Assembly: GCF_001509475.1 (NCBI RefSeq)
Contig: NZ_LLZG01000038.1
Span: forward strand, 1-21,166
From: Streptomyces regalis
GTDB taxonomy: Bacteria > Actinomycetota > Actinomycetes > Streptomycetales > Streptomycetaceae
DNA: 21,166 nucleotides
Direction of reading: 5' to 3'
Position 1 is the first letter of the stretch. The number at the start of each line of letters is the position of its first letter. Shown in pieces: positions 14,767 to 21,166 of this stretch. The notes beneath the pieces were generated by a model. The model saw only the letters and a list, made by a program, of their open reading frames with translations, was not told where the DNA came from and did no database searches. A program made the translations under genes and the position numbers.

Positions 14767-15138
14767 CTACGGCCGTACCGTACGCGGCCCCGCCACCTCC
14801 GCCCCCAACTCCGTGACCCTCCGGCGCAGTTCCCGGTCCGCGGTTACCACCAGACAGGGCCGCCCACCCGCCCGCGCGACGAGCTCGACCATGTGATCGT
14901 CCCCGCTCCCGGCAGCGGACTCCACCCGCACGCCCGGCACGCTCTCCACTCCGCGAGCGGCCCCCTCCACCACGAGCACGATCTCGACCGGCCCCGCACA
15001 CCCCGGCACGCCGTCCGCCGCCAGCCGGTCCCGCAGCCGCTGCGCGGCCCCGCGCCGATCCCGCCACCAGCCGTCGGGCACGGATCCGACGACATTGGCG
15101 GCGTCGACGATCACGAGCAGCGGGGTGTCCTCAGTCAT
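14767..15138 (-). CDS. Small NYN/PIN-like domain protein (possible ribonuclease)
   Basis: This 123-residue protein is often labelled NTP pyrophosphohydrolase in Streptomyces annotations. Its sequence looks like a stand-alone NYN domain (PIN-like nuclease fold, YacP/Rae1 type). LLVIVDAANVVGSVPDGWW opens the fold with Asp12 and Asn15. GSGDDHMVELV supplies Asp80 and Asp81, and VVTADRELRRRV supplies Asp101. These acidic residues are the usual metal ligands. No membrane segment or signal is present. The start (ATG, 15136-15138) has no clear ribosome site. The gene begins 24 nt after the stop of the oxidoreductase gene on the same strand, so the two are probably co-transcribed. RNA cleavage is inferred from fold only. 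Confidence 0.7.
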   Translation of the reverse strand: MTEDTPLLVIVDAANVVGSVPDGWWRDRRGAAQRLRDRLAADGVPGCAGPVEIVLVVEGAARGVESVPGVRVESAAGSGDDHMVELVARAGGRPCLVVTADRELRRRVTELGAEVAGPRTVRP

Positions 15139-15162
15139 GGGGCAAGCGTCGCACGGCGTGGC

Positions 15163-16059
15163 TCACTCCTCGGCTGTTCCCTTCTCGTCGAAGCTCGCGA
15201 AGTACGCCGCCGCCATGTCCTCGTCCCCGTGCCCCTGCGCAGCCGCCCGCTCGAAGCGCTCGGCACTCGCCTCGGCCACATCCAGGCGTACGCCGTAGCG
15301 CTCACCCGCCTCCACGATGAGCCGTGCGTCCTTCGCGGCCGTGACCACCGCGAACTGGGCCGGGGAGAGCTGGTCGCCCAGCACCAGCCCGGTCTTGGCC
15401 CGCAGATACCCCATGTCGAGCGGGCCGCCGTCGATCACCTCGAAGAAGCGCTGCGGATCCACGTCCAGGGCCTTGGACAGCGCCAGCACCTCACCGGCCG
15501 CGTTCGTCACGGCGAGCACCCAGCTGTTGGCGACCAGCTTCAGCCGGGTGGCCGTGCCCGCACCGCCGTCCTCGCCGGTCCACACCGTACGGGCGCCGAC
15601 GGCATCGAACACCGGCGTCACCGTCCCGCGCCCCTCGACCGGCCCCGCCGCCAGCACGGTGAGCTGACCGGCCTCCGCGGGCCGGCGGGTGCCGAGCACG
15701 GGGGCGTCGTAGAAGACGAGGTCGTGCTCGCGGGCGAAGGCGGCCAGGTCGGCGATGGCGTCGATGCCGGCGGTCGTGGACTGCACCCAGGCGGCACCGG
15801 AGCGCAGCGCGGGCGCCGCCGCACGCATGACATCCAGGGCGGCGGGGCCGTCGTAGAGCATGGTCAGGACGACGTCGGCGCCCTGGACCGCCTCGGCGGG
15901 GGTGTCGGCGACGAACGCACCGTCGGCGGAAAGGGGCTCGGCCTTGGCGCGGGTGCGGTTCCAGGCACGGACGGTGTGTCCGGCCCTGGCGAGGTTGCGG
16001 GCCATCGCGGCGCCCATGATGCCGGTGCCCAGGACGCTCACGGTGAGCTTGTCGGTCAT
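15163..16059 (-). CDS. NAD(P)-dependent oxidoreductase, beta-hydroxyacid dehydrogenase family
   Basis: This 298-residue soluble enzyme belongs to the family of 3-hydroxyisobutyrate dehydrogenase, tartronate semialdehyde reductase and glyoxylate/succinic semialdehyde reductases. The Rossmann motif is VSVLGTGIMGAAMARNL (GxGxxG at 11-16). WNRTRAK (33-39) carries an Arg after the second strand, which favours NADP. The conserved active-site Lys is Lys174 in RLKLVANSW. The usual DAPVSGG motif reads DAPVLGT here (118-124), so the substrate differs from classical 3-hydroxyisobutyrate. The ATG has GGAAG 9 nt upstream. It is divergent from the propeller gene across 98 bp and upstream of the NYN gene. 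The exact substrate is unknown. Confidence 0.85.
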   Translation of the reverse strand: MTDKLTVSVLGTGIMGAAMARNLARAGHTVRAWNRTRAKAEPLSADGAFVADTPAEAVQGADVVLTMLYDGPAALDVMRAAAPALRSGAAWVQSTTAGIDAIADLAAFAREHDLVFYDAPVLGTRRPAEAGQLTVLAAGPVEGRGTVTPVFDAVGARTVWTGEDGGAGTATRLKLVANSWVLAVTNAAGEVLALSKALDVDPQRFFEVIDGGPLDMGYLRAKTGLVLGDQLSPAQFAVVTAAKDARLIVEAGERYGVRLDVAEASAERFERAAAQGHGDEDMAAAYFASFDEKGTAEE

Positions 16060-16145
16060 GACGTCGACTTCCTGTTGTCGTACGGACGTTGCTGCTGTGG
16101 TCCAGCTTGCCCGGGGGCGGGGCGGCCCGGCGGACTGCCCCCGAA

Positions 16146-16151
16146 TAGAGT
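16146..16151 (+). promoter_or_regulatory. -10 box of a leaderless transcript
   Basis: TAGAGT ends 6 nt before the GTG at 16158, so the transcript is expected to start at or next to the start codon. No Shine-Dalgarno sequence precedes the GTG. No -35 box is seen at 17-18 bp. Confidence 0.55.
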
Positions 16152-16157
16152 GAACCG

Positions 16158-17183
16158 GTGAACGGCGACTGGCTCATCCGCGGCCGCGACGGCCGCCTCA
16201 GCGTCTATCTGCCGACCGACGACGGCGTCCTGTGCCGGGCGGAACTCGGCCCCGGCGGCCCCTGGGAACCCCCGCGCCGGGTCGGCGGCGACCAGAAGCT
16301 GCGCCCCGGCCCCGCGGTCGGGCAGGGCGCCGACGCCTACGCCCATCTGGCCGCGTGGCGCCCCACCAAGGCGGGCGAGGCGGGTCTGGTCCACTCCACG
16401 CACTTCCGCCCCCGCCTGGCCGCCCTGGACTGGATCTCCATCGGCCACCCGAACAAGGAGGGCGACCGCACCGGCACGCCCGCCGTCACGGTCGACGCGC
16501 AGGGGCGGGCCCATGTCTTCGTGCGCAACAGGGGCGGCGGCGTGAGCATGCGCGGGCAGAAGGAGGTGGGCGGCTGGGGCCCGTGGCGCGACCTCAAGGG
16601 GCGTGAGGTCGACGACCTGCTCGCCGCCGTGACGGGGGAGTCCGGGCTCGTCGAGCTGTACGCGGCCGTCCCCGGCGCCATCCTGCACTGGCGGCAGGAG
16701 AAGCCGGGGGCCGTCCCGGTCCTGGAGGAGGCGATGGAGACCGCGGTCCGCCCGGGCACCCTCCGCGCCCTCGCCACCTCCGCGGACCACACCACCCTCT
16801 TCTACGCGGACGACTCCGGCGACCTGTGCGCCTGGCGCCCCGGCACCAAGCCGGTGACCCTACTGCCGTCCGCCGGCCCCGGCCCGGTGTCCGCCATCCG
16901 CTGCGAACTCGACGGCCACGACTGCACCTTGCTCGCCCAGCGCTCGGCGAGCGGCCGGGTCGCCTTCGCCGCGTATCCGACGGAGGAGGAGTCGGCGGGC
17001 GCATGGTGGACCGAGTCGGGCCCGCAGCTCCCGGCGGACGCGGTGGTGGCGCTGGCGTTGGACGAGGAGGGGCGCGTGGTGGCGGCCGCGTTGTCGCCGT
17101 CGACGGGGCAGCTGCTCGTCACTCGACGCAAGGACGAGCCGGGGCTGGCGTTGGAGGCTTGGCGGGAGGCCGAAGGCACCTGA
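16158..17183 (+). CDS. Predicted beta-propeller protein of unknown function (PLL/lectin-like repeats)
   Basis: This 341-residue protein has no signal peptide or membrane segment. It contains repeated strand-rich blocks of about 45-55 residues such as DWLIRGRDGRLSVYL, WISIGHPNKEG...GTPAVTVDAQGRAHVFVRNRGGG, GWGPWRDLKG and TLFYADDSGDLCAWRPG. Blocks of this kind (VFVR...G.V....Q...GGWGPW..LGG) are typical of PLL-like/fucolectin-type propellers. Binding of a sugar or protein is possible but not shown. The GTG start follows a -10 box by 6 nt, so translation is probably leaderless. It is divergent from the oxidoreductase gene and ends before a Streptomyces intergenic repeat that separates it from convergent fadB. 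Confidence 0.7.
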   Translation: MNGDWLIRGRDGRLSVYLPTDDGVLCRAELGPGGPWEPPRRVGGDQKLRPGPAVGQGADAYAHLAAWRPTKAGEAGLVHSTHFRPRLAALDWISIGHPNKEGDRTGTPAVTVDAQGRAHVFVRNRGGGVSMRGQKEVGGWGPWRDLKGREVDDLLAAVTGESGLVELYAAVPGAILHWRQEKPGAVPVLEEAMETAVRPGTLRALATSADHTTLFYADDSGDLCAWRPGTKPVTLLPSAGPGPVSAIRCELDGHDCTLLAQRSASGRVAFAAYPTEEESAGAWWTESGPQLPADAVVALALDEEGRVVAAALSPSTGQLLVTRRKDEPGLALEAWREAEGT

Positions 17184-17239
17184 GGGGCGGGGGCTGCCCT
17201 TGCATGGCGGCTGGCGGCTTGAAGGCTGGTCCGGCGATT

Positions 17240-17359
17240 TCTGAGCGCCGGTCACGGCAACTTCAGCCCGTCCGGCGTTTGAGGACGAGGCCCGTTCAGG
17301 GCCGAAGCGGGGGTCTGGGGGCGGCAGCCCCCAGCACGGAGCCTCAGCCCGAACGCCGG
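17240..17359. repeat. Streptomyces intergenic repeat, probable bidirectional terminator
   Basis: The stretch TTCAGCCCGTCCGGCGTTTG followed by AGGACGAGGCCC and the GGGGGTCTGGGGG block is a sequence I recognise from many Streptomyces intergenic regions. It holds three nested stems: CCGGCGTT (17272-17279) with AACGCCGG (17352-17359), GGCCC/GGGCC (17289-17293, 17299-17303) and CTGGGGGC/GCCCCCAG (17315-17322, 17327-17334). It lies between two converging genes, so it probably ends transcription from both. Confidence 0.65.
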
Positions 17360-17411
17360 TGCCCCGCACACCAAGTCGGCATGCAGGGCACCGGCGCTCA
17401 CAGCGGAGCGC

Positions 17412-19541
17412 TCACGCGGGGACGCTGGCCACGCCCGGCTCCAGGAACTTCTTGCCGTTCACGCGCTCGGAGACACCCTCGCGGTCCAGGTACGGCGTGA
17501 TGCCGCCCAGGTGGAAGGGCCAGCCGGCGCCCGTGATCAGGCAGAGGTCGATGTCCTGGGCCTCGGCGACGACGCCCTCGTCGAGCATGAGCCCGATCTC
17601 CTGGGCCACCGCGTCCAGGACACGGTCGCGGACCTGCTCCTCGGTCAGGACGACATCGCCCTGCTTCAGGAGCGCGGCGACCTCGGGGTCCAGCTCCGGC
17701 TTGCCGGAGTCGTAGACGTAGAAGCCGCGCTTGCCCGCCTTGACGACGGCCGCGAGGTTCGGGGAGACCTTGAAGCGGTCCGGGAAGGCGCCGTTGAGGG
17801 TCTCGGAGACGTGCAGACCGATCGCGGGACCGACCAGCTCCAGGAGCACCAGCGGCGACATCGGCAGACCCAGCGGCTCGACCGCCTTCTCGGCGACCTC
17901 GACCGGCGTGCCCTCGTCGATGACGTTCTGGATCTCGCCCATGAAGCGGGTGAGGATGCGGTTCACGACGAACGCCGGGGCGTCCTTCACCAGAACCGCG
18001 GTCTTCTTCAGCTTCTTGGCGACACCGAAGGCGGTGGCCAGCGAGGCGTCGTCGGTCTGCTCACCGCGGACGATCTCCAGCAGCGGCAGGATCGCGACCG
18101 GGTTGAAGAAGTGGAAGCCGACAACCCGCTCGGGGTTCTTCAGCTTCGACGCCATCTCGGTGACCGACAGCGAGGAGGTGTTGGTGGCGAGGATCGCGTG
18201 CGCCGGGGCGACCGCCTCGACCTCCGCGAACACCTGCTGCTTGACGCCGATCTCCTCGAAGACGGCCTCGATGATGAAGTCGGCGTCCGCGAAGCCCTCG
18301 GCCTTGTCCAGGACACCGGTGACCAGGGCCTTGAGGCGGTTGGCCTTGTCCTGGTTGATACGGCCCTTGCCGAGCAGCTTCTCGATCTCGGCGTGGACGT
18401 AACCCACACCCTTGTCGACGCGCTCCTGGTCGATGTCGGTCAGCACGACCGGCACCTCGAGGCGGCGCAGGAAGAGGAGAGCCAGCTGCGAGGCCATCAG
18501 GCCCGCGCCGACGACGCCCACCTTGGTGACCGGGCGGGCCAGGTTCTTGTCCGGCGCGCCGGCGGGGCGCTTGCCGCGCTTCTGCACCAGGTTGAAGGCG
18601 TAGATGCCGGCGCGCAGTTCGCCACCCATGATCAGGTCGGCGAGGGCCTTGTCCTCGGCGTCGTAACCCTGCTGCAGGTCGCCGTTCTTGGCGGCAGCGA
18701 TGATGTCGAGGGCGCGGTAGGCGGCCGGAGCGGCCCCGTGCACCTTGCTGTCCGCGATGAAGCGGCCCTTGGCGACGGCCTGGTCCCAGGCCTCACCGCG
18801 GTCGATCACCGGGCGCTCGACCTCGACGTCGCCCTTCAGCACCTGGGCGGTCCAGATCAGCGACTGCTCCAGGAAGTCCGCGCCCTCGAAGATCGCGTCC
18901 GCGATGCCGAGGTCGAAGACCTGCTGGCCCTTGAGCTGCTTGTTCTGGTTGAGGCTGTTCTCGATGATCACCGAGACGGCCTTGTCGGCACCGATCAGGT
19001 TCGGCAGGATCGTGCAGCCGCCCCAGCCGGGGACCAGACCGAGGAAGACCTCGGGGAGCGAGAAGGCCGGAAGGGCCTTCGAGACCGTCCGGTACTTGCA
19101 GTGCAGACCGACCTCGACGCCACCGCCCATGGCGGCACCGTTGTAGTAGGCGAAGGTCGGCACGGCCAGGCCCGACAGACGCTTGAAGACCTCGTGGCCG
19201 CCCTTGCCGATGGCGAGCGCGTCCTTGTGCTCCTTGAGCAGCTCGACGCCCTTGAGGTCGGCGCCGACCGCGAAGATGAACGGCTTGCCGGTGATGCCGA
19301 CACCGACGATGTCACCGGCGGCGGCCTCGGCCTCGACCTGGTCGATGGCGGTGTTGAGGTTCGCCAGCGAGGCCGGGCCGAAGGTGGTCGGCTTGGTGTG
19401 GTCGAAGCCGTTGTCCAGCGTGATGAGCGCGAAGCGCCCGGCGCCGTACGGCAGGTCGAGGTGACGTACGTGCGCGGACGTCACGACCTCGTCCGGGAAC
19501 AGCTCGGCCGCGCCCTTCAGGAGCTCAGCGGTGGTGCTCAC
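17412..19541 (-). CDS. fadB: FadB-like fatty-acid oxidation protein: enoyl-CoA hydratase / 3-hydroxyacyl-CoA dehydrogenase
   Basis: This 709-residue bifunctional protein hydrates trans-2-enoyl-CoA and oxidises the 3-hydroxyacyl-CoA, partnered by the FadA thiolase. Residues ~1-230 are the crotonase domain, with both catalytic glutamates placed as in E. coli FadB: Glu143 in GGGVE and Glu164 in SLPEVFLGLVPGWGG. From ~338 comes the dehydrogenase domain, with VGVVGAGLMA binding NAD. The third glycine of GxGxxG is Ala350. The active-site His477 lies in VGFHFFNPV, followed by C-terminal helical domains. The GTG start at 19539-19541 has GGAGG 6 nt upstream and overlaps the fadA stop by 4 nt. The frame is open far upstream, but that part is a shadow of fadA. 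Confidence 0.93.
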   Translation of the reverse strand: MSTTAELLKGAAELFPDEVVTSAHVRHLDLPYGAGRFALITLDNGFDHTKPTTFGPASLANLNTAIDQVEAEAAAGDIVGVGITGKPFIFAVGADLKGVELLKEHKDALAIGKGGHEVFKRLSGLAVPTFAYYNGAAMGGGVEVGLHCKYRTVSKALPAFSLPEVFLGLVPGWGGCTILPNLIGADKAVSVIIENSLNQNKQLKGQQVFDLGIADAIFEGADFLEQSLIWTAQVLKGDVEVERPVIDRGEAWDQAVAKGRFIADSKVHGAAPAAYRALDIIAAAKNGDLQQGYDAEDKALADLIMGGELRAGIYAFNLVQKRGKRPAGAPDKNLARPVTKVGVVGAGLMASQLALLFLRRLEVPVVLTDIDQERVDKGVGYVHAEIEKLLGKGRINQDKANRLKALVTGVLDKAEGFADADFIIEAVFEEIGVKQQVFAEVEAVAPAHAILATNTSSLSVTEMASKLKNPERVVGFHFFNPVAILPLLEIVRGEQTDDASLATAFGVAKKLKKTAVLVKDAPAFVVNRILTRFMGEIQNVIDEGTPVEVAEKAVEPLGLPMSPLVLLELVGPAIGLHVSETLNGAFPDRFKVSPNLAAVVKAGKRGFYVYDSGKPELDPEVAALLKQGDVVLTEEQVRDRVLDAVAQEIGLMLDEGVVAEAQDIDLCLITGAGWPFHLGGITPYLDREGVSERVNGKKFLEPGVASVPA

Positions 19542-20758
19542 TTGTTGCCTCCGTCGAAGTGCGGGTTCTCCCAGATGACCGTCGCGCCCATGCCGAAGCC
19601 GACGCACATGGTGGTCAGGCCGTAGCGGACGTTCGGCTGCTCCTCGAACTGGCGGGCCAGCTGCGTCATCAGACGGACGCCGGAGGAGGCCAGCGGGTGG
19701 CCGTACGCGATGGCGCCGCCGTACTGGTTCACGCGCGCGTCGTCGTCGGCGATGCCGTAGTGCTCCAGGAAGGCGAGCACCTGGACGGCGAAGGCCTCGT
19801 TGATCTCGAAGAGGTTGATGTCCTCGATCGACAGACCGGCCTTGGCGAGGGCCTTCTCCGTGGCCGGGATCGGGCCGTAGCCCATGACCTCCGGCTCGAC
19901 GCCCGCGAAGGCGTAGGAGACGAGGCGCATCTTCACCGGGAGGTTGTTCTCGCGGGCGAAGTCCTCGGAGGCGATGATCGAGGCGGTGGCGCCGTCGTTC
20001 AGACCGGCCGCGTTGCCGGCGGTGACCCGGCCGTGGACGCGGAACGGCGTCTTGAGACCGGCGAGGCTCTCCAGGGTGGTGCCGGGACGCATCGGCTCGT
20101 CCGCCGTGACCAGGCCCCAGCCCGTCTCGCCACCCTCGGGGTTGGTGCGGCGTACGGAGATCGGCACCAGGTCCTGCTGGATCTTGCCGTTGGCGTACGC
20201 CTTGGCGGCCTTCTCCTGCGAACGCACCGCGTACTCGTCGGCGCGCTGCTTGGTGATCGTCGGGTAGCGGTCGTGCAGGTTCTCGGCGGTCATGCCCATG
20301 AACAGCGCCGACTCGTCGACCAGCTTCTCGCTGACGAACCGCGGGTTCGGGTCCACGCCCTCGCCCATCGGGTGGCGGCCCATGTGCTCGACACCACCGG
20401 CGATGACGGCGTCGTAGGCGCCGAAGGCGATCGAACCGGCGACGGACGTCACGGCGGTCAGGGCGCCGGCGCACATGCGGTCGATGGAGTAGCCGGGCAC
20501 CGACTGCGGCAGGCCCGCGAGGATGCCGGCCGTGCGGCCGAGGGTCAGGCCCTGGTCGCCGATCTGCGTGGTCGCGGCGATGGCGACCTCGTCGATCTGC
20601 TTCGGGTCGAGACCGGGGTTGCGGCGCAGCAGCTCCCGGATCGCCTTCACGACGAGATCGTCGGCCCGGGTCTCGTGGTAGATGCCCTTCGGGCCCGCCT
20701 TGCCGAACGGGGTGCGGACGCCGTCGACGAAGACGACGTCCCTGACGGTACGAGGCAC
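19538..20758 (-). CDS. fadA: FadA-like acetyl-CoA acyltransferase (thiolase)
   Basis: This 406-residue thiolase cleaves 3-ketoacyl-CoA with CoA to acetyl-CoA and a shortened acyl-CoA, the last step of beta-oxidation. The nucleophile is Cys96 in SIDRMCAGALTAV. NEAFA (320-324), His354 in GGAIAYGHPLASSG and Cys385 in TTMCVGFGMGA complete the active site. Family signature VTAGNAAGLNDGA (245-257) is present. The GTG start (20756-20758) is preceded by GGAGGAG at 9-15 nt. It is first of a two-gene operon with fadB. Two inverted repeats upstream (20787-20821) look like regulator sites. A biosynthetic acetoacetyl-CoA role is less likely given the partner. Confidence 0.94.
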   Translation of the reverse strand: MPRTVRDVVFVDGVRTPFGKAGPKGIYHETRADDLVVKAIRELLRRNPGLDPKQIDEVAIAATTQIGDQGLTLGRTAGILAGLPQSVPGYSIDRMCAGALTAVTSVAGSIAFGAYDAVIAGGVEHMGRHPMGEGVDPNPRFVSEKLVDESALFMGMTAENLHDRYPTITKQRADEYAVRSQEKAAKAYANGKIQQDLVPISVRRTNPEGGETGWGLVTADEPMRPGTTLESLAGLKTPFRVHGRVTAGNAAGLNDGATASIIASEDFARENNLPVKMRLVSYAFAGVEPEVMGYGPIPATEKALAKAGLSIEDINLFEINEAFAVQVLAFLEHYGIADDDARVNQYGGAIAYGHPLASSGVRLMTQLARQFEEQPNVRYGLTTMCVGFGMGATVIWENPHFDGGNK

Positions 20759-20786
20759 GATGGCTCTCCTCCAGGGTGCGGGACGC

Positions 20787-20821
20787 TGAGCGCTTGCTCA
20801 TGACCATGCTACTTATGAGTA
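20787..20821. promoter_or_regulatory. Operator-like repeats in the fadA promoter region
   Basis: TGAGC-GCTT-GCTCA (20787-20800) and TACT-TATG-AGTA (20810-20821) are two inverted repeats 30-65 bp upstream of the fadA start. On the minus strand TAGCAT (20811-20806) is a possible -10 box between them. AGC...GCT palindromes of this kind are frequent targets of TetR-family acyl-CoA-responsive repressors in actinobacteria. The regulator itself is not in the window. Confidence 0.5.
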
Positions 20822-20884
20822 ACGTAGCTGCCCAGTCCTGATGGGTCGAGCGGCGAAGGTCACATCTGGGCGGGCGGTGCGGGA

Positions 20885-20965
20885 GCACCCCCTTCAGGGG
20901 CGCGGGGCTGTATCGATGTGCGGCTCCGCCGCGTGGGCGCGAGCCACCCACCACGACCCGCAGAC
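20885..20965. repeat. Second Streptomyces intergenic repeat with hairpins
   Basis: The run CTTCAGGGGCGCGGGGCTGT, then ATCGATGTGCGGCTCCGCC and GTGGGCGCGA..CCCGCAGAC, is another sequence I recognise between Streptomyces genes. Stems are CCCC/GGGG (20889-20892, 20897-20900) and GCGGC/GCCGC (20920-20924, 20928-20932). It lies behind the lacI-family gene end and upstream of fadA, where it probably terminates the regulator's transcript. Confidence 0.6.
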
Positions 20966-20977
20966 CCGTACGAAACC

Positions 20978-21166
20978 TCACCGAGGCGGTGCTGTGGACC
21001 CTCTCGGCGTCAGTACCGGAGTAGGTACCGGATGCGACCCCACCCCATCCCCCATGATCACCCCGAACAACGTCCGAGCCACCTCCGCCCCGAACCCATG
21101 CACGTCATGACTCATCGCGGACAAGGTCGGATGCGTCAGCCGGCACAACTGCGAGTCGTCCCAGGC
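20978..21166 (-). CDS. LacI-family transcriptional regulator, C-terminal 62 residues (partial)
   Basis: On the minus strand the frame enters from the right edge and ends at TGA (20980-20978). It begins AWDDSQLCRLTHPTLSAMSH and continues DVHGFGAEVARTLFGVI, then SHPVPTPVLTPRGSTAPPR. WDDSxLCxxxxPxLSxxxxD is the typical end of the effector-binding domain of LacI regulators, in the strand and helix that follow the last ligand contacts. The DNA-binding part lies outside the window, so its target is unknown. It reads toward fadA and is separated from it by a repeat. Confidence 0.82.
   Translation of the reverse strand, partial: AWDDSQLCRLTHPTLSAMSHDVHGFGAEVARTLFGVIMGDGVGSHPVPTPVLTPRGSTAPPR

Noticed and set aside
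19542..20981. N-terminal extension of fadB giving a 1189-residue frame
   Set aside because: The added part is fadA read in another frame. The GTG at 19539-19541 with GGAGG upstream explains the start.
1..21166. CRISPR arrays, tRNA or rRNA genes, prophage or toxin-antitoxin genes
   Set aside because: No regularly spaced repeats, no tRNA cloverleaf or rRNA sequence, and no phage or toxin-antitoxin protein families were seen.

Overview
The window is high-GC actinobacterial DNA, almost certainly a Streptomyces chromosome. GTG and TTG starts with GGAGG-type ribosome sites are frequent, intergenic hairpins are long and GC-rich, and two intergenic repeats common in Streptomyces are present. From memory, and not checked by any search, the gene order follows the S. 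coelicolor SCO6005-SCO6028 neighbourhood.

Left edge (1-945): the right end of an IS200/IS605 (TnpB-type) element is inserted in the start of a gene for a secreted GH92-type alpha-mannosidase on the minus strand, leaving only its first ~85 codons here. A divergent intergenic region of about 550 bp follows. It holds a perfect 12-bp palindrome before the mannosidase, a DasR-like site, and a 7-bp-arm inverted repeat before the next operon.

Sugar uptake (946-9335): ngcEFG encodes the binding lipoprotein and two permeases of an N-acetylglucosamine/chitobiose ABC importer with no ATPase of its own. A strong hairpin terminator separates it from a ROK regulator of the Rok7B7 type. This is followed by xylFGH, a xylose-type ABC importer with a binding lipoprotein, a single-domain ATPase and a permease. 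Hairpins lie in front of xylF and between xylF and xylG.

Middle (9336-14735): dxs (first enzyme of the MEP isoprenoid pathway), an APC-superfamily amino acid permease and a GT-C type membrane glycosyltransferase lie on the plus strand. Each is separated from the next by a strong hairpin.

Right part (14767-21166): a small NYN/PIN-like protein and a beta-hydroxyacid-dehydrogenase-family oxidoreductase lie on the minus strand. Divergent from them is a predicted beta-propeller protein whose start sits 6 nt behind a -10 box, so its mRNA is probably leaderless. Then come the convergent fadA-fadB beta-oxidation genes, which overlap by 4 nt and carry operator-like repeats upstream. The window ends with the C-terminus of a LacI-family regulator.

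Most of this is conserved Streptomyces gene content. I do not see a clearly new multi-gene system. The best leads are the TnpB element sitting in the mannosidase gene with its presumed guide reading into that gene, the unexplained operator-like repeats, and the predicted leaderless genes of unknown function.
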